Assembly: GCA_900313015.1 (NCBI GenBank)
Contig: OMPR01000015.1
Coordinates: 62,001 to 126,000, forward strand
Source of the DNA: Rhodobacteraceae bacterium EL53
Lineage (GTDB): Bacteria > Pseudomonadota > Alphaproteobacteria > Rhodobacterales > Rhodobacteraceae
Length of the DNA: 64,000 nt
Direction: 5' to 3'
This document shows, one piece after another, positions 1 through 9,167 of the stretch. The notes beneath the pieces are model-generated. The model made no database searches, was not told the DNA's origin, and saw nothing but the letters and a program-made list of their open reading frames with translations. Position 1 is the stretch's first letter; every line of letters starts with the position of its first letter. The position numbers and the translations under genes were made by a program.

Positions 1-830
1 ACGATAAATTCCACCGTACCCGCACCGCTGTAGCCAATCGCCTCGGCAGCGCGAACGCCCGCCTGCCCCATCGCATCGCGCATCTCTTGCGTCATGTCTG
101 GCGCGGGCGCCTCTTCGATCACTTTTTGGTGGCGACGCTGCAAGGAACAGTCGCGCTCGAACAAATGCACCGCATGTTTACCATCACCGAAAACCTGAAT
201 TTCGATGTGACGGGGTTTGGAGACGAATTTTTCGACCAACACCGCGTCATTGCCAAAGGCCGTCTTGGCCTCGCCCTGCGCGCTTGCCAACGCTGCGGCG
301 AACTCTTCAGGGGCTTCGACAAGACGCATACCTTTGCCGCCGCCACCTGCAACCGCCTTGATCAGAACAGGATAGCCGATGGTGTCCGCCGCCCCTGCCA
401 GATGTTCCGGGTCCTGATTGTCGCCGTGATACCCGGGGACAACCGGCACGCCAGCCTCCTCCATCAGAACCTTAGCGGCATCTTTCAACCCCATCGAGCG
501 GATCGCATGGGCTGAGGGTCCGATAAAAGTCAGGCCAGCGGCCTCAACCGCGTCTACGAATTCAGGGTTTTCAGACAGAAATCCATATCCGGGGTGGATT
601 GCCTGCGCGCCCGTCTCTAACGCGACTTGAATTATAACGTCGCCTTTCAGATAGCTATCCGCCGGGGCCGGTCCACCAATATGCACGGCTTCGTCCGCCA
701 TCTGCACATGTTTGGCCGCGGCATCCGCATCGGAATACACAGCCACAGTTTTCACGCCCATCACGCGGGCAGTTTCCATCACGCGGCAGGCGATTTCACC
801 ACGGTTTGCAATTAGAATTTTGTTAAGCAT
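1..830 (-). CDS. mccA: Methylcrotonyl-CoA carboxylase, biotin carboxylase (alpha) subunit, partial
   Basis: Reading the minus strand from the ATG at 830 gives [17 protein letters not shown], the standard opening of a biotin carboxylase, and the frame stays open to the window edge (276 codons). Visible parts are the N-terminal pre-ATP-grasp domain and the glycine-rich ATP-grasp loop [10 protein letters not shown], followed by [17 protein letters not shown]. The lid, C-terminal and biotinyl (BCCP) domains lie outside the window. The enzyme carboxylates its biotin with ATP and bicarbonate; with the beta subunit it converts 3-methylcrotonyl-CoA to 3-methylglutaconyl-CoA in leucine degradation. 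The gene is 90 nt downstream of mccB on the same strand and probably co-transcribed. Propionyl- or geranyl-CoA carboxylase is possible from this domain alone; the neighbours favour methylcrotonyl-CoA. Confidence 0.92.
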   Translation of the reverse strand, partial: MLNKILIANRGEIACRVMETARVMGVKTVAVYSDADAAAKHVQMADEAVHIGGPAPADSYLKGDVIIQVALETGAQAIHPGYGFLSENPEFVDAVEAAGLTFIGPSAHAIRSMGLKDAAKVLMEEAGVPVVPGYHGDNQDPEHLAGAADTIGYPVLIKAVAGGGGKGMRLVEAPEEFAAALASAQGEAKTAFGNDAVLVEKFVSKPRHIEIQVFGDGKHAVHLFERDCSLQRRHQKVIEEAPAPDMTQEMRDAMGQAGVRAAEAIGYSGAGTVEFI

Positions 831-920
831 CCGAGCGATCCTTTTGTTCTGGGAACAGCGTAGGGATCATGCCCCACACCCCCGGAGTCGTTTTGAAAAG
901 ATGAAACATACCGAACCGCC

Positions 921-2525
921 TTACATCCGGAACACGCCGAAACGTGTCTCATCAATGGGGGCGTTCAGGGCGGCGCTTAGGGACAGAGACAGTACATCGC
1001 GTGATTTACGTGGATCGATGATGCCGTCATCCCACAGGCGCGCTGACGCATAGAGCGGATGGCTCTGCTCTTCGAACATCTCGATGGTGGGGCGTTTGAA
1101 TTCGGCCTCTTCCTCGGCCGACCAGTCGCCGCCCTGCCGTTCAATGGCATCGCGTTTGACGGTGGCCAAAACGCCCGCTGCCTGTTCGCCGCCCATAACC
1201 GAAATACGGCTGTTTGGCCACGTCCACAGGAACCTTGGTTGATAAGCCCGCCCGGCCATGCCGTAGTTGCCAGCCCCAAACGAGCCCCCCACCAGCATGG
1301 TGATCTTGGGTACATTGGTCGAGGCCACAGCCGTCACCATCTTGGCCCCATGCCGCGCAATGCCTTCGTTTTCGTATTTGCGGCCAACCATAAAGCCGGT
1401 GATATTTTGCAGGAACACCAGAGGGATTTTACGCTGACTGCATAGTTCGACAAAATGCGCGCCTTTTTGCGCCGCCTCAGAAAACAGCACGCCATTGTTG
1501 GCGACGATACCCACGGGGCAGCCTTTGACATGGGCAAACCCAGTCACGAGTGTCTCGCCAAAACGTGGTTTGAATTCATCAAACCGCGAGCCATCCACCA
1601 GACGCGCGATCACTTCGCGGATGTCATAGGGTGTGCGCAGGTCTCCGGGCACCACGCCAAGAATTTCCTCGGGGTCATACGCAGGTTCTTCGGGGCTGGC
1701 CCAGTTTACTGTTAATGGCTTGTGCCGGTTCAGCGATTGAACTGCGCGTCGGGCCAAAGCCAGCGCATGGCCGTCATCCTCGGCTAGATAATCCGCCACA
1801 CCTGACAGACGCGTGTGAACATCACCGCCGCCCAGATCCTCGGCTGACACAACTTCGCCAGTTGCGGCTTTGACCAGCGGTGGACCCGCCAAAAAGATAG
1901 TTCCTTGTTCTTTGACGATGATAGTCACATCCGACATCGCAGGAACATAGGCACCGCCTGCGGTGCAGGACCCCATCACCACCGCAATCTGCGGGATGCC
2001 TTTGGAAGACATACGTGCCTGATTATAGAAAATCCGGCCAAAGTGGTCGCGATCAGGGAACACTTCGTCCTGCTGCGGCAGATTGGCCCCGCCGCTGTCC
2101 ACCAAATAGATGCAGGGCAGATGGTTTTCCTCGGCAATCTCCTGCGCGCGCAGGTGCTTTTTGACCGTCATCGGGAAATAGGTTCCACCTTTGACGGTGG
2201 CATCATTGCAAACCACCATCACCTCTCGGCCATGCACCCGGCCAATCCCAGCGATCACGCCCGCAGCGGGCGCCGCATTGCCATACATGTCATGCGCCGC
2301 CGTCGCACCGATTTCCAAAAACGGAGAACCGGGGTCCAGCAAATTCGCAACCCGACGACGCGGCAACATTTTACCCCGACTTTCATGGCGGACCCGGGAT
2401 TTTTCACCACCGCCCAGTCGCGCGGCCTCGGCTGCTGTGCTGATCAACCCCAGTGCCTCCAGATGCGCGGCGCGGTTGGATTTGAAACCTTCGGACGAAG
2501 GCAGAGCCTTGGATGATAGCTTCAT
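921..2525 (-). CDS. mccB: Methylcrotonyl-CoA carboxylase, carboxyltransferase (beta) subunit
   Basis: The 534-residue protein has the crotonase-like carboxyltransferase fold of the AccD/MccB family. Seen are [33 protein letters not shown] and the C-terminal [16 protein letters not shown] and [17 protein letters not shown] segments that build the acyl-CoA and biotin sites. It transfers the carboxyl group from biotin to 3-methylcrotonyl-CoA. The GGANLP motif and full-length N and C halves fit MCC beta rather than acetyl-CoA carboxylase. Its ATG overlaps the stop of the upstream acyl-CoA synthetase as ATGA, which implies translational coupling. Length is normal for the family. Confidence 0.95.
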   Translation of the reverse strand: MKLSSKALPSSEGFKSNRAAHLEALGLISTAAEAARLGGGEKSRVRHESRGKMLPRRRVANLLDPGSPFLEIGATAAHDMYGNAAPAAGVIAGIGRVHGREVMVVCNDATVKGGTYFPMTVKKHLRAQEIAEENHLPCIYLVDSGGANLPQQDEVFPDRDHFGRIFYNQARMSSKGIPQIAVVMGSCTAGGAYVPAMSDVTIIVKEQGTIFLAGPPLVKAATGEVVSAEDLGGGDVHTRLSGVADYLAEDDGHALALARRAVQSLNRHKPLTVNWASPEEPAYDPEEILGVVPGDLRTPYDIREVIARLVDGSRFDEFKPRFGETLVTGFAHVKGCPVGIVANNGVLFSEAAQKGAHFVELCSQRKIPLVFLQNITGFMVGRKYENEGIARHGAKMVTAVASTNVPKITMLVGGSFGAGNYGMAGRAYQPRFLWTWPNSRISVMGGEQAAGVLATVKRDAIERQGGDWSAEEEAEFKRPTIEMFEEQSHPLYASARLWDDGIIDPRKSRDVLSLSLSAALNAPIDETRFGVFRM

Positions 2526-4114
2526 GATTGAGCCTCCTGTTCCGCCGCTGCGCGACGCTTGAGTTCTTTGCGGATTACTTTGCCAGTCACGGTCATAGGG
2601 AGCGTGTCCAGAAATGTGATTTCTCGTGGATAGGAATAACTTGCCAACCTGTCTTTGACATAGGTCTGCAACTCTTTGGCCGTAGCCTGCGCCCCCGGCT
2701 TTGGCACGATATAGGCTTTGACGATTTCCGTCCTAAGCGGATCTGGTTTGCCCACCACCCCTACGGTGGCCACGTCGGGATGGGTCATCAGGCAATCTTC
2801 GATCTCAGCGGGACCAATGCGATACCCTGCCGAGGTGATCACATCATCATCCCGCCCAATAAAACGCAGGTAGCCACCCTCCCAGACACCGCGATCCCCG
2901 GTGATCAACCAGTCGCCACGATACTTCAGGGCGGTTTCCTGAGGGCGGTTCCAATAGCGCAGCATCATCGAGGCGGATCCCCGACGCACGGCGACGTCCC
3001 CTTCTTCGCGCGTTGGCAGCCCGCCTTCATCAACGACTTGTACGGTGTGGCCTGGTACCGGTTTCCCGATACACCCCGGCTGCACGGGGAAATCAACGCT
3101 GCAAGACGACACCGTCATATTACATTCGGTCTGGCCGTAGAATTCGTTGATCGTCACCCCAAACGCCTGTTCGCCCCAAGCGAGCATCTCTGCGCCCAGG
3201 GGCTCTCCGCCAGAGGCAACAGAGCGCAGACCGTCGAGCCCCTGCTCTGCTGCTTTGAGCATGCGCAAAGCTGTCGGGGGGAAGAAAGCATTGCGAACGC
3301 CGCCCTGTGCAATCACTTCGGCACAGCGTTCGGGGGTAAATTTATCCAACCGCGCCGCTACGACGGGAATGCCCAAGGCCAATCCCGGCATCAGCACATC
3401 AAACAGACCGCCGATCCAGGCCCAATCTGCCGGTGTCCACAGGCAATCCCCTTCTTGTCCGAGATGGTTATGGCTGATCGACACGCCGGGAAGGTGCCCG
3501 GTCAGCACACGATGCCCGTGCAACGCGCCTTTGGGCGTGCCCGTGGTGCCGCTGGTATAGATCAAAACGGCTGGGTCGTCTGGACGTGTTTCGGCATAGG
3601 GAACGTCTGCACCGTCTTCGCCAATCTGATCCACCATCAACGGCTGAGCCAGATCGCCCAACAACACAGCCCCTTGAGGATCCGTCAAAACCAATTCGAC
3701 GCCCGCATCCCCCACCCGAGATTGCAGCGCATCGTGTTTAAACAGCTTGAACAAGGGCACTGAGATTGCGCCAATTTTCCAAATCGCCAAATGCGCAGCC
3801 GCACACCAAGCGGATTGATTGAGCAGCACGCCCACCCGGTCACCAGGTGCGACATCTCGCAACAACCTCCGTGCGATTGCATCAACGCGGCCTGAAAGCT
3901 GACCGAATGTCACATTTTCAGGGGTTGCTGAGTTTAGATCACGAATCGCAATCTGATCCGCATCCCAAGACAAACACTGCCTCGCCATATTCAAACGCTC
4001 TGGAAGCACCCAGTTAGTCCCAGCTGACAACCCCGGTATGTGCTGAGTTGCACGCTCGTCAGAGGTTTGAGCAGAGTTCCGCTGAGCAGGTGCAGAAACA
4101 CGATTTCTAGACAT
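2522..4114 (-). CDS. Acyl-CoA synthetase (AMP-forming), acetyl/acyl-CoA synthetase type
   Basis: This 530-residue ANL-superfamily enzyme activates a carboxylate as acyl-AMP and then acyl-CoA. Motifs are the P-loop [14 protein letters not shown], the A5 segment [10 protein letters not shown], the A7-A8 hinge TGDRG...[16 protein letters not shown] and the C-terminal A10 lysine region [11 protein letters not shown]. It lies directly upstream of, and overlaps, mccB, inside the isovalerate/leucine unit, so a short or branched acid or acetoacetate is a reasonable substrate; this is inferred from context. The start at 4114 is chosen because the next methionine would remove part of the N-terminal domain, although the first 25 residues look poorly conserved. 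It is transcribed divergently from ompW. Confidence 0.9.
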   Translation of the reverse strand: MSRNRVSAPAQRNSAQTSDERATQHIPGLSAGTNWVLPERLNMARQCLSWDADQIAIRDLNSATPENVTFGQLSGRVDAIARRLLRDVAPGDRVGVLLNQSAWCAAAHLAIWKIGAISVPLFKLFKHDALQSRVGDAGVELVLTDPQGAVLLGDLAQPLMVDQIGEDGADVPYAETRPDDPAVLIYTSGTTGTPKGALHGHRVLTGHLPGVSISHNHLGQEGDCLWTPADWAWIGGLFDVLMPGLALGIPVVAARLDKFTPERCAEVIAQGGVRNAFFPPTALRMLKAAEQGLDGLRSVASGGEPLGAEMLAWGEQAFGVTINEFYGQTECNMTVSSCSVDFPVQPGCIGKPVPGHTVQVVDEGGLPTREEGDVAVRRGSASMMLRYWNRPQETALKYRGDWLITGDRGVWEGGYLRFIGRDDDVITSAGYRIGPAEIEDCLMTHPDVATVGVVGKPDPLRTEIVKAYIVPKPGAQATAKELQTYVKDRLASYSYPREITFLDTLPMTVTGKVIRKELKRRAAAEQEAQS

Positions 4115-4151
4115 GATTTGAGCCCACTACAGTGCATTTTTCATTTCGATT

Positions 4152-4165
4152 TTGATTCAGATCAG
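4152..4165 (+). promoter_or_regulatory. Putative FNR/FnrL-type box upstream of ompW
   Basis: TTGAT-TCAG-ATCAG matches the FNR/Anr consensus TTGAT-N4-ATCAA at nine of ten defined positions. It lies 73 bp before the ompW start and 38 bp from the start of the divergent acyl-CoA synthetase gene. ompW is an FNR-controlled gene in enterics. Binding here is inferred only from the motif and its position. Confidence 0.5.
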
Positions 4166-4238
4166 AGCTGTGTGCCCGTGCGACCTGCACAGTCGCAAAG
4201 TCACTAGAAGACAGACCAACATCAAAATAGGCAAACCT

Positions 4239-4844
4239 ATGAAACGCACGATCTCTGCACTGGCTTTGACCACTGCCCTCGTCGCCCTTGCAGCCCCTCT
4301 CGCCGCTCAATCCCAAGGGGATTGGACCGTCGGTGTGGGTGTCGCCAATGTGAACCCCAAATCCTCGAACGGGACTTTGGCTGGCGCTCCGGCCAGCATT
4401 GATGACAGCACCCGCCCGACTTTGACATTTGAATACTTCGTCCGCGACAACATCGGTATCGAGTTGCTGTTGGCCACGCCGTTTGAGCACGAGATCGCAT
4501 TGGGTGGTCTGGGTAACATCGGCAAGACCAAACAGCTGCCGCCCACCCTTTCGGTTAACTACCATTTCGAAACCAACGGCCCGATCAAGCCGTTTGTTGG
4601 ACTCGGTCTGAACTACACCACGTTCTTTGAAGAATCTTCGCGACTGGGAACTCTGGAACTGGACGATAGCTTTGGTGTCGCTTTGCACGCCGGTGCCGAT
4701 TATCAAATCAGCGATAACGGTGCCGTCCGTTTGGATCTGCGTTGGATGAAAATCAGCAGCGACGCGACCCTGAATGGCGCAAGCATCGGCAAAGCCGAAA
4801 TCGATCCCCTGATCGTTGGCGTATCCTACATTCACCGCTTCTGA
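4239..4844 (+). CDS. ompW: OmpW family outer membrane beta-barrel protein
   Basis: The 201-residue protein starts with a cleavable signal peptide (MKRTISALALTTALVALAAP, cleavage likely after LAAQ). Alternating hydrophobic strands follow: the GDWTVGVGVANVNPKS opening, FEYFVRDNIGIELLLATPFEH, LPPTLSVNYHF, PFVGLGLNYTTFF and a last strand ending VGVSYIHRF with a terminal Phe. This is the eight-stranded OmpW barrel, thought to pass small hydrophobic compounds across the outer membrane. The ATG at 4239 gives the signal peptide directly; an upstream extension to 4152 would not. The gene sits on the opposite strand between isovaleryl-CoA dehydrogenase and the rest of the leucine operon and has its own terminator. 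Confidence 0.93.
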   Translation: MKRTISALALTTALVALAAPLAAQSQGDWTVGVGVANVNPKSSNGTLAGAPASIDDSTRPTLTFEYFVRDNIGIELLLATPFEHEIALGGLGNIGKTKQLPPTLSVNYHFETNGPIKPFVGLGLNYTTFFEESSRLGTLELDDSFGVALHAGADYQISDNGAVRLDLRWMKISSDATLNGASIGKAEIDPLIVGVSYIHRF

Positions 4845-4886
4845 TCCTCCGAAATTGTGGCGGGCCCGATGGGCCCGGCAACATTT

Positions 4887-4922
4887 AAGGCCCGCATGTC
4901 ACCTCGTCATGCGGGCCTTTTC
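4887..4922 (+). terminator. Intrinsic terminator between ompW and isovaleryl-CoA dehydrogenase
   Basis: A 12-bp perfect stem (AAGGCCCGCATG / CATGCGGGCCTT, 9-nt loop) is followed by a short T tract, 42 nt after the ompW stop. It lies between two convergent genes and may act in both directions. Confidence 0.8.
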
Positions 4923-4926
4923 TGTC

Positions 4927-6090
4927 TCACTCCATCGACGCCATTAGTTCACGACCGACAAGCATCCGGCGGATCTCAGATGTTCCTGCCCCAATTTCCA
5001 TCAGCTTGGCATCGCGGAAGAGCCGGCCAACAGGGTTGTCGGACAGATAGCCTGCGCCGCCAAAGGCTTGAACAGCCTGATGCGCCTGCACCATCGCCTG
5101 CTCTGAGGCATAGAGACAACAAGCGGCCGCATCCTGACGGGTCACCGTGCCACGATCACAGGATTTGGCAACTTCGTAGACATAGGCACGTGCCGAGTTC
5201 ATTGCGGTGTACATATCCGCAATCTTACCCTGCATCAGCTGGAACGAGCCAATCGGCTTACCGAACTGTTGACGCTCGGCCATGTACGGCATCACTTCGT
5301 CCAGACAAGCGGCCATGATCCCCGTGCCGATCCCGGCCAGAACAACACGTTCATAATCGAGACCAGACATCAGAACTGCCACACCGCGACCTTCTTCGCC
5401 CAGAACATTTTCAAACGGAACTTCGACGTCTTCAAAGATCAGCTCGGCTGTATTGGAGCCGCGCATCCCCAACTTATCGAAATGAGGAGAGGTCGAGAAC
5501 CCTTTGAAATCCTTTTCGATAATGAAAGCGGTCATACCTTTGGAACCCGCGTCGGGATCGGTTTTTGCGTAGACCACCAAAGTGTCGGCATCCGGACCAT
5601 TTGTGATCCAGTATTTGTTGCCATTCAGGCGGTAATACCCGTTACGCTTTTCCGCCCGTAACTTCATCGAAACCACATCGGACCCGGCGCCCGCCTCGGA
5701 CATCGCCAAGGCGCCAACATGATCGCCCGACAACAAGCGCGGCAGATATTTCGCCTTTTGCTCCTGCGAGCCGTTTAGCTTGATCTGGTTCACACACAGG
5801 TTTGAATGTGCCCCGTAGGACAAAGAAACCGAGGCACTTGCCCGCGCGATCTCTTCCACGGCGATCGTGTGGGCAAGGTAGGACATACCAGCACCGCCGA
5901 ACTCTTCGGACACGGTCACGCCCAAAAGGCCCAGTTCACCCATCTCTTTCCACAGCTCGGCTGGGAAATTGTTGGATTGGTCAATTTCGGCGGCCATCGG
6001 CTTAACGCGTTCTTGCGCCCAGCGATGCACCATTTCACGCAGTGCATTTACGTCCTCACCAAGATCGAATTGCATGGTTGCGTTGAACAT
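4927..6090 (-). CDS. ivd: Isovaleryl-CoA dehydrogenase
   Basis: The 387-residue FAD flavoprotein is of acyl-CoA dehydrogenase length and fold. It shows the family signatures [18 protein letters not shown] (FAD/substrate loop), the helix [21 protein letters not shown] and the C-terminal [20 protein letters not shown]. The glutamate in [11 protein letters not shown] is at the position used as catalytic base in isovaleryl-CoA dehydrogenases, rather than the later position of medium-chain enzymes. The product 3-methylcrotonyl-CoA is the substrate of the carboxylase encoded downstream on the same strand. A strong Shine-Dalgarno (GGAGGGAGAG) precedes the ATG at 6090. Electrons would go to ETF. Confidence 0.94.
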   Translation of the reverse strand: MFNATMQFDLGEDVNALREMVHRWAQERVKPMAAEIDQSNNFPAELWKEMGELGLLGVTVSEEFGGAGMSYLAHTIAVEEIARASASVSLSYGAHSNLCVNQIKLNGSQEQKAKYLPRLLSGDHVGALAMSEAGAGSDVVSMKLRAEKRNGYYRLNGNKYWITNGPDADTLVVYAKTDPDAGSKGMTAFIIEKDFKGFSTSPHFDKLGMRGSNTAELIFEDVEVPFENVLGEEGRGVAVLMSGLDYERVVLAGIGTGIMAACLDEVMPYMAERQQFGKPIGSFQLMQGKIADMYTAMNSARAYVYEVAKSCDRGTVTRQDAAACCLYASEQAMVQAHQAVQAFGGAGYLSDNPVGRLFRDAKLMEIGAGTSEIRRMLVGRELMASME

Positions 6091-6211
6091 CGCGCTCTCC
6101 CTCCAGCGTTATATGAACAAGTGTTCAATAATGAGATAGCAGCGAATCTGAAATGCGTCAACATTCGCGTTCCCTCCGCGACCAACAGTCCCGCCCCGCT
6201 GCAAACAAAAA

Positions 6212-6236
6212 ACGCCCCACCGAAACGGCAGGGCGT
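6212..6236 (-). terminator. Intrinsic terminator of the aminotransferase gene
   Basis: Read on the minus strand, ACGCCCTGCC and GGTGGGGCGT form a 10-bp stem (two G-T pairs) around a 5-nt loop, followed by a T-rich run. It starts 40 nt after the stop of the aminotransferase gene. Confidence 0.75.
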
Positions 6237-6276
6237 AAAAACAAGCATGTTCGAGACATCGTCCGCCTTTCTTAGA

Positions 6277-7473
6277 TTAGGCGTGCGTCTGGAATACTGC
6301 CCCAACTTCGCTGCGAATGATCCGTGTGATCAGATCACAATCGTCCAGGCTAAAGGTTAGCGGTACGCGCATATCAACGATCCCCGCCAGAACTCGGTCA
6401 CTTGCAGGCATCGCTTCGCTGTCGGCATAGCGCCAACTGTCGTAACGCGAGGTGAACCCGGCAGGTTCCGACGCTCCGAACCATTTTAACTCGACCCCAC
6501 GGGCCGCACAGCGGGCAAGCACCTGTTGAACCGCATCCGCTGACCAATCCAACAACAAAAATTGGATGGACGAGCCAACATAGGTCTCTTCTGCAGGGCG
6601 CTCGATTATGGTCAGACCCGGAATATCCCGCAATCCTGATTCGAGTTGGCGGTAGCGATCATTCCACCGCGCCACTTGCTTATCGAGACCTTGCAACTGT
6701 GGCCTTAGAATCGCGGCGCGCAGGTTATCCATACGCCCCGAGATATTGGGCGTCTCATATTTTATCTGATCAAACACATCTTGTGGTGGCGCCGCCAAGT
6801 GCCGTTCAAACAACATATATGAACCCGAGAGCATTATGGCTTTGGCCGCGATTTCCGCGTCATCCGTCACCAACAGCCCGCCCTCACCTGAATTAACGTG
6901 CTTGTAGGTCTGACAGGAATAACAGCCAACGATGCCTTGGCGCCCCGACTCAATCCCGTTCCAAGCAGCCCCCATAGTGTGTGCGCAGTCTTCGATCACC
7001 AAAACGCCAGCGGCATCGCAAATCTGGATCAACCGGTCCATGTCACACAGGTGACCACGCATGTGGCTTAGCAAAAGAACCTTGGCCAAATGTACCTTTG
7101 CGGCCAAATCCTCGAGATCAATTGTCAGATCTTCGGTGACGCCAACAAAGATGGGACGTGCGCCTAATGCGGCGATCGAGCCCGGCACTGGCGCAAGGGT
7201 AAAGGCATTGGTCAAGACCGCATCCCCCGGCTGCACCCCAACTGCACGCATCGCAGTTGCCATGGCATAGCCGCCCGAGGCCACCGCAAGGCAGTATTTC
7301 GCCCCTGTTTGCGATGCGAATTCTTGTTCCAAAAGGGCCGTTTCGCCCAATTCACCATCAGCGACATTATAACGATGCAACCGACCATGGCGCAGCACGG
7401 CCAACGCGGCTTCGATCCCGGCTTCGGGGATCGGCTCTTGCTGGGTGAAACTGCCTGTAAATCTATCTGTCAT
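6277..7473 (-). CDS. DegT/DnrJ/EryC1/StrS-family PLP aminotransferase
   Basis: The 398-residue protein has the fold-type I PLP aminotransferase features of the sugar aminotransferase (DegT) family. Seen are ASGGYAMATAMRAVGVQPGD, the PLP-phosphate aspartate segment VLVIEDCAHTMGAAWNG, the lysine in CQTYKHVNSGEGGLL that would form the Schiff base, and SGRMDNLRAAILRPQL. Such enzymes aminate keto-sugars or related keto compounds; the substrate cannot be read here. The start at 7473 gives a standard N-terminus (MTDRFTGSFTQQEP); an extension to 7593 would overlap the upstream gene. It follows the HAD phosphatase gene by 82 nt on the same strand, so the two may act in one small pathway. Confidence 0.85.
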   Translation of the reverse strand: MTDRFTGSFTQQEPIPEAGIEAALAVLRHGRLHRYNVADGELGETALLEQEFASQTGAKYCLAVASGGYAMATAMRAVGVQPGDAVLTNAFTLAPVPGSIAALGARPIFVGVTEDLTIDLEDLAAKVHLAKVLLLSHMRGHLCDMDRLIQICDAAGVLVIEDCAHTMGAAWNGIESGRQGIVGCYSCQTYKHVNSGEGGLLVTDDAEIAAKAIMLSGSYMLFERHLAAPPQDVFDQIKYETPNISGRMDNLRAAILRPQLQGLDKQVARWNDRYRQLESGLRDIPGLTIIERPAEETYVGSSIQFLLLDWSADAVQQVLARCAARGVELKWFGASEPAGFTSRYDSWRYADSEAMPASDRVLAGIVDMRVPLTFSLDDCDLITRIIRSEVGAVFQTHA

Positions 7474-7555
7474 AAGCCGTTTCTGCGACGCGTTGATATG
7501 TGCGTCAAGGCCACGGCCCTGAATTCGGCTTTCCCAAATCCGAGATTTCAGCCAT

Positions 7556-8218
7556 TCACGCGTAGAGCCCGGCCACAACACCCGGCAGGTCATCGAAATG
7601 ATCTAACAGTGCTTCTGGCTCGAGGTCCGCCATATCACCGCCTGCGGGCCCAAACGTTACCAAAACTGACGGCACCCCCGCGGCCCTGGCTGTTTTGCGG
7701 TCGGTATCCGTATCCCCGATGAGTATACACTGCGCAGGGTCGCCCCCGGCGCGACGGGCCGCCTCAAACAACGGCTCTGGGTTTGGTTTTCGGACGGGCA
7801 ACGTGTCCGCACCAACCATAGAGTGAAACGCATCCCTGACCCCCAGATTGGAAAGCAATTGCTCTGCCAACGCAGCCGGTTTGTTGGTGCAAATCCCAAC
7901 ACCGAACCCATCCCGTTTCAATTGCTCGACCGCATCCATGGCGCCGGGGTACATAAACGTATGCAAATCAATGGCTGCGGCATAGGCCTCGAGCAGAACC
8001 GGGTAATACTGTTCAACAATCGCGGCATCAAATGCATCGACACGTTCCAACCCCTTGGTCAACATCATCCGCCCGCCGCGCAAGGCCACGCCTGCATCCT
8101 GACCGGGGATTAGAACATCGCCATATCCCATTTTCTGAAAACACTGATTGGCTGCCGCCAACAGATCACCAGATGTATCTGCAAGCGTTCCATCCAGATC
8201 AAAAATTACGGTACGCAT
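7556..8218 (-). CDS. HAD-superfamily hydrolase, phosphoglycolate phosphatase-like
   Basis: The 220-residue protein contains the HAD motifs in order: motif I FDLDGTLADTSGD with the nucleophile DxD near the N-terminus, motif II ICTNKPA, the motif III lysine in VRKPNPEPL, and motif IV LIGDTDTDRKTA. The helical cap between motifs I and II and the overall length fit Gph-like phosphatases, which hydrolyse small phosphate esters such as 2-phosphoglycolate. The start ATG at 8218 directly precedes RTVIFDLDG and has GGGAG seven nt upstream; longer versions to 8323 add an unrelated N-terminus. It precedes the aminotransferase on the same strand, so the physiological substrate could instead be a sugar phosphate. 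Confidence 0.85.
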   Translation of the reverse strand: MRTVIFDLDGTLADTSGDLLAAANQCFQKMGYGDVLIPGQDAGVALRGGRMMLTKGLERVDAFDAAIVEQYYPVLLEAYAAAIDLHTFMYPGAMDAVEQLKRDGFGVGICTNKPAALAEQLLSNLGVRDAFHSMVGADTLPVRKPNPEPLFEAARRAGGDPAQCILIGDTDTDRKTARAAGVPSVLVTFGPAGGDMADLEPEALLDHFDDLPGVVAGLYA

Positions 8219-8583
8219 CTCGCTCTCCCTCTTCGTCGCCGCCACTTGAGCGTTCATGCATGTGTTGGATTTTCTATATTTGGGATACGTCCGAACCATA
8301 CGAAACACAAAGAAAATCAACACTTCGACACCGAGATGTGCTTTCGGTGCGTAAATTGCAAAATAGTTGGAAATTTACAACAAAATAGAATATTATAACG
8401 AAATACACAAAAAAATGTTCTTAAAAGATATGTGGTCAAAGAGTCTATTTGGCAAAAACAATTCTAATCCACCCTGTCATAGCGTGGAGGCGCAGTACAC
8501 GGCACTCGTATTTATTGTTTTCATCGTCCAGTCCGTGCAGGCTTGGATCAACGTGAATTCATTCTTCTGAAGCAAGGGCAAAC
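8219..8583. other. AT-rich intergenic region between divergent genes
   Basis: About 365 bp separate the HAD gene from the PNPOx-like gene. Roughly 8330-8460 is clearly richer in A and T than its surroundings, with homopolymer A runs. No RNA gene or tRNA-like sequence was found. The only candidate gene is the small membrane protein frame at 8415-8570. Confidence 0.6.
8415..8570 (+). CDS. Possible small single-span membrane protein
   Basis: A 51-codon frame starts at ATG 8415 (a second ATG is at 8430). It encodes a charged N-terminal part (MWSKSLFGKNN) followed by a hydrophobic stretch YTALVFIVFIVQSVQAWINV near the C-terminus that would make one membrane helix. No good ribosome binding site precedes either ATG, and the DNA is more AT-rich than neighbouring genes. 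The frame ends 13 nt before the next gene. The helix could be a chance product of AT-rich DNA. No family is recognised. Confidence 0.3.
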   Translation: MFLKDMWSKSLFGKNNSNPPCHSVEAQYTALVFIVFIVQSVQAWINVNSFF

Positions 8584-9132
8584 ATGGCCAAGCAATTTGA
8601 AAAACTTGAAACGCCTCATCAGGATTTCATCCACCAGCAGCATATCTTTTTCACCGGGTCCGCCGCGCGGGATGGGCGGGTAAACCTTTCCCCAAAGGGC
8701 ATGGATTCCCTTCGGATCCTTGGACCCAACAGAATCTTGTGGATGAACCTAACAGGCAGCGGCAACGAAACTGCCGGTCATTTACGAGATATTCCGCGCA
8801 TGACCTTGATGTGGTGTTCCTTCACGACACGCCCGCTCATTTTGCGGACCTATGGCACGGCACGCACATATCATACTGATGATGCAGAATGGTCCGAACT
8901 GGCTGAACATTTCCCGGCCCACCGTAGTGCGCGGCAAATTTTCGACCTTTCGATTGATATGGTGCAAACCTCGTGTGGCTACGCAGTGCCTTTCATGGAG
9001 TATCAATCCGAGCGTGACACGATGCAGAAATGGGTAGACGCAAAATCTGACACAGAATTGCGTGATTATTGGGTGGAAAAGAACACCAAAACCATTGATG
9101 GGATGGACACGGATGTTCCAACGGGCTCATAA
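8584..9132 (+). CDS. Pyridoxamine 5'-phosphate oxidase-family flavin-binding protein
   Basis: The 182-residue protein has a split-barrel PNPOx-like N-terminal half: FFTGSAARDGRVNLSPKGMDSLRILGPNRILWMNLTGSGNE, then PRMTLMWCSFTTRPLILRTYGTAR. It belongs to the group of short FMN- or F420-type proteins annotated as pyridoxamine 5'-phosphate oxidase family, most of which do not make pyridoxal phosphate. The C-terminal part (YAVPFMEYQSERDTMQKWV) also matches that group. The start has AAGGG six nt upstream. It is 35 nt before the AlkD-like gene in the same direction, so it may share its transcript. The reaction is unknown. Confidence 0.8.
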   Translation: MAKQFEKLETPHQDFIHQQHIFFTGSAARDGRVNLSPKGMDSLRILGPNRILWMNLTGSGNETAGHLRDIPRMTLMWCSFTTRPLILRTYGTARTYHTDDAEWSELAEHFPAHRSARQIFDLSIDMVQTSCGYAVPFMEYQSERDTMQKWVDAKSDTELRDYWVEKNTKTIDGMDTDVPTGS

Positions 9133-9167
9133 CCCCCCTCTTTCTCGCTGAAAAAGGCCCTTCCTCC

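Noticed and set aside
2528-3763. Long plus-strand open frame across the acyl-CoA synthetase gene
   Set aside because: Shadow of the minus-strand gene, with Cys/His/Arg-rich product and no domain.
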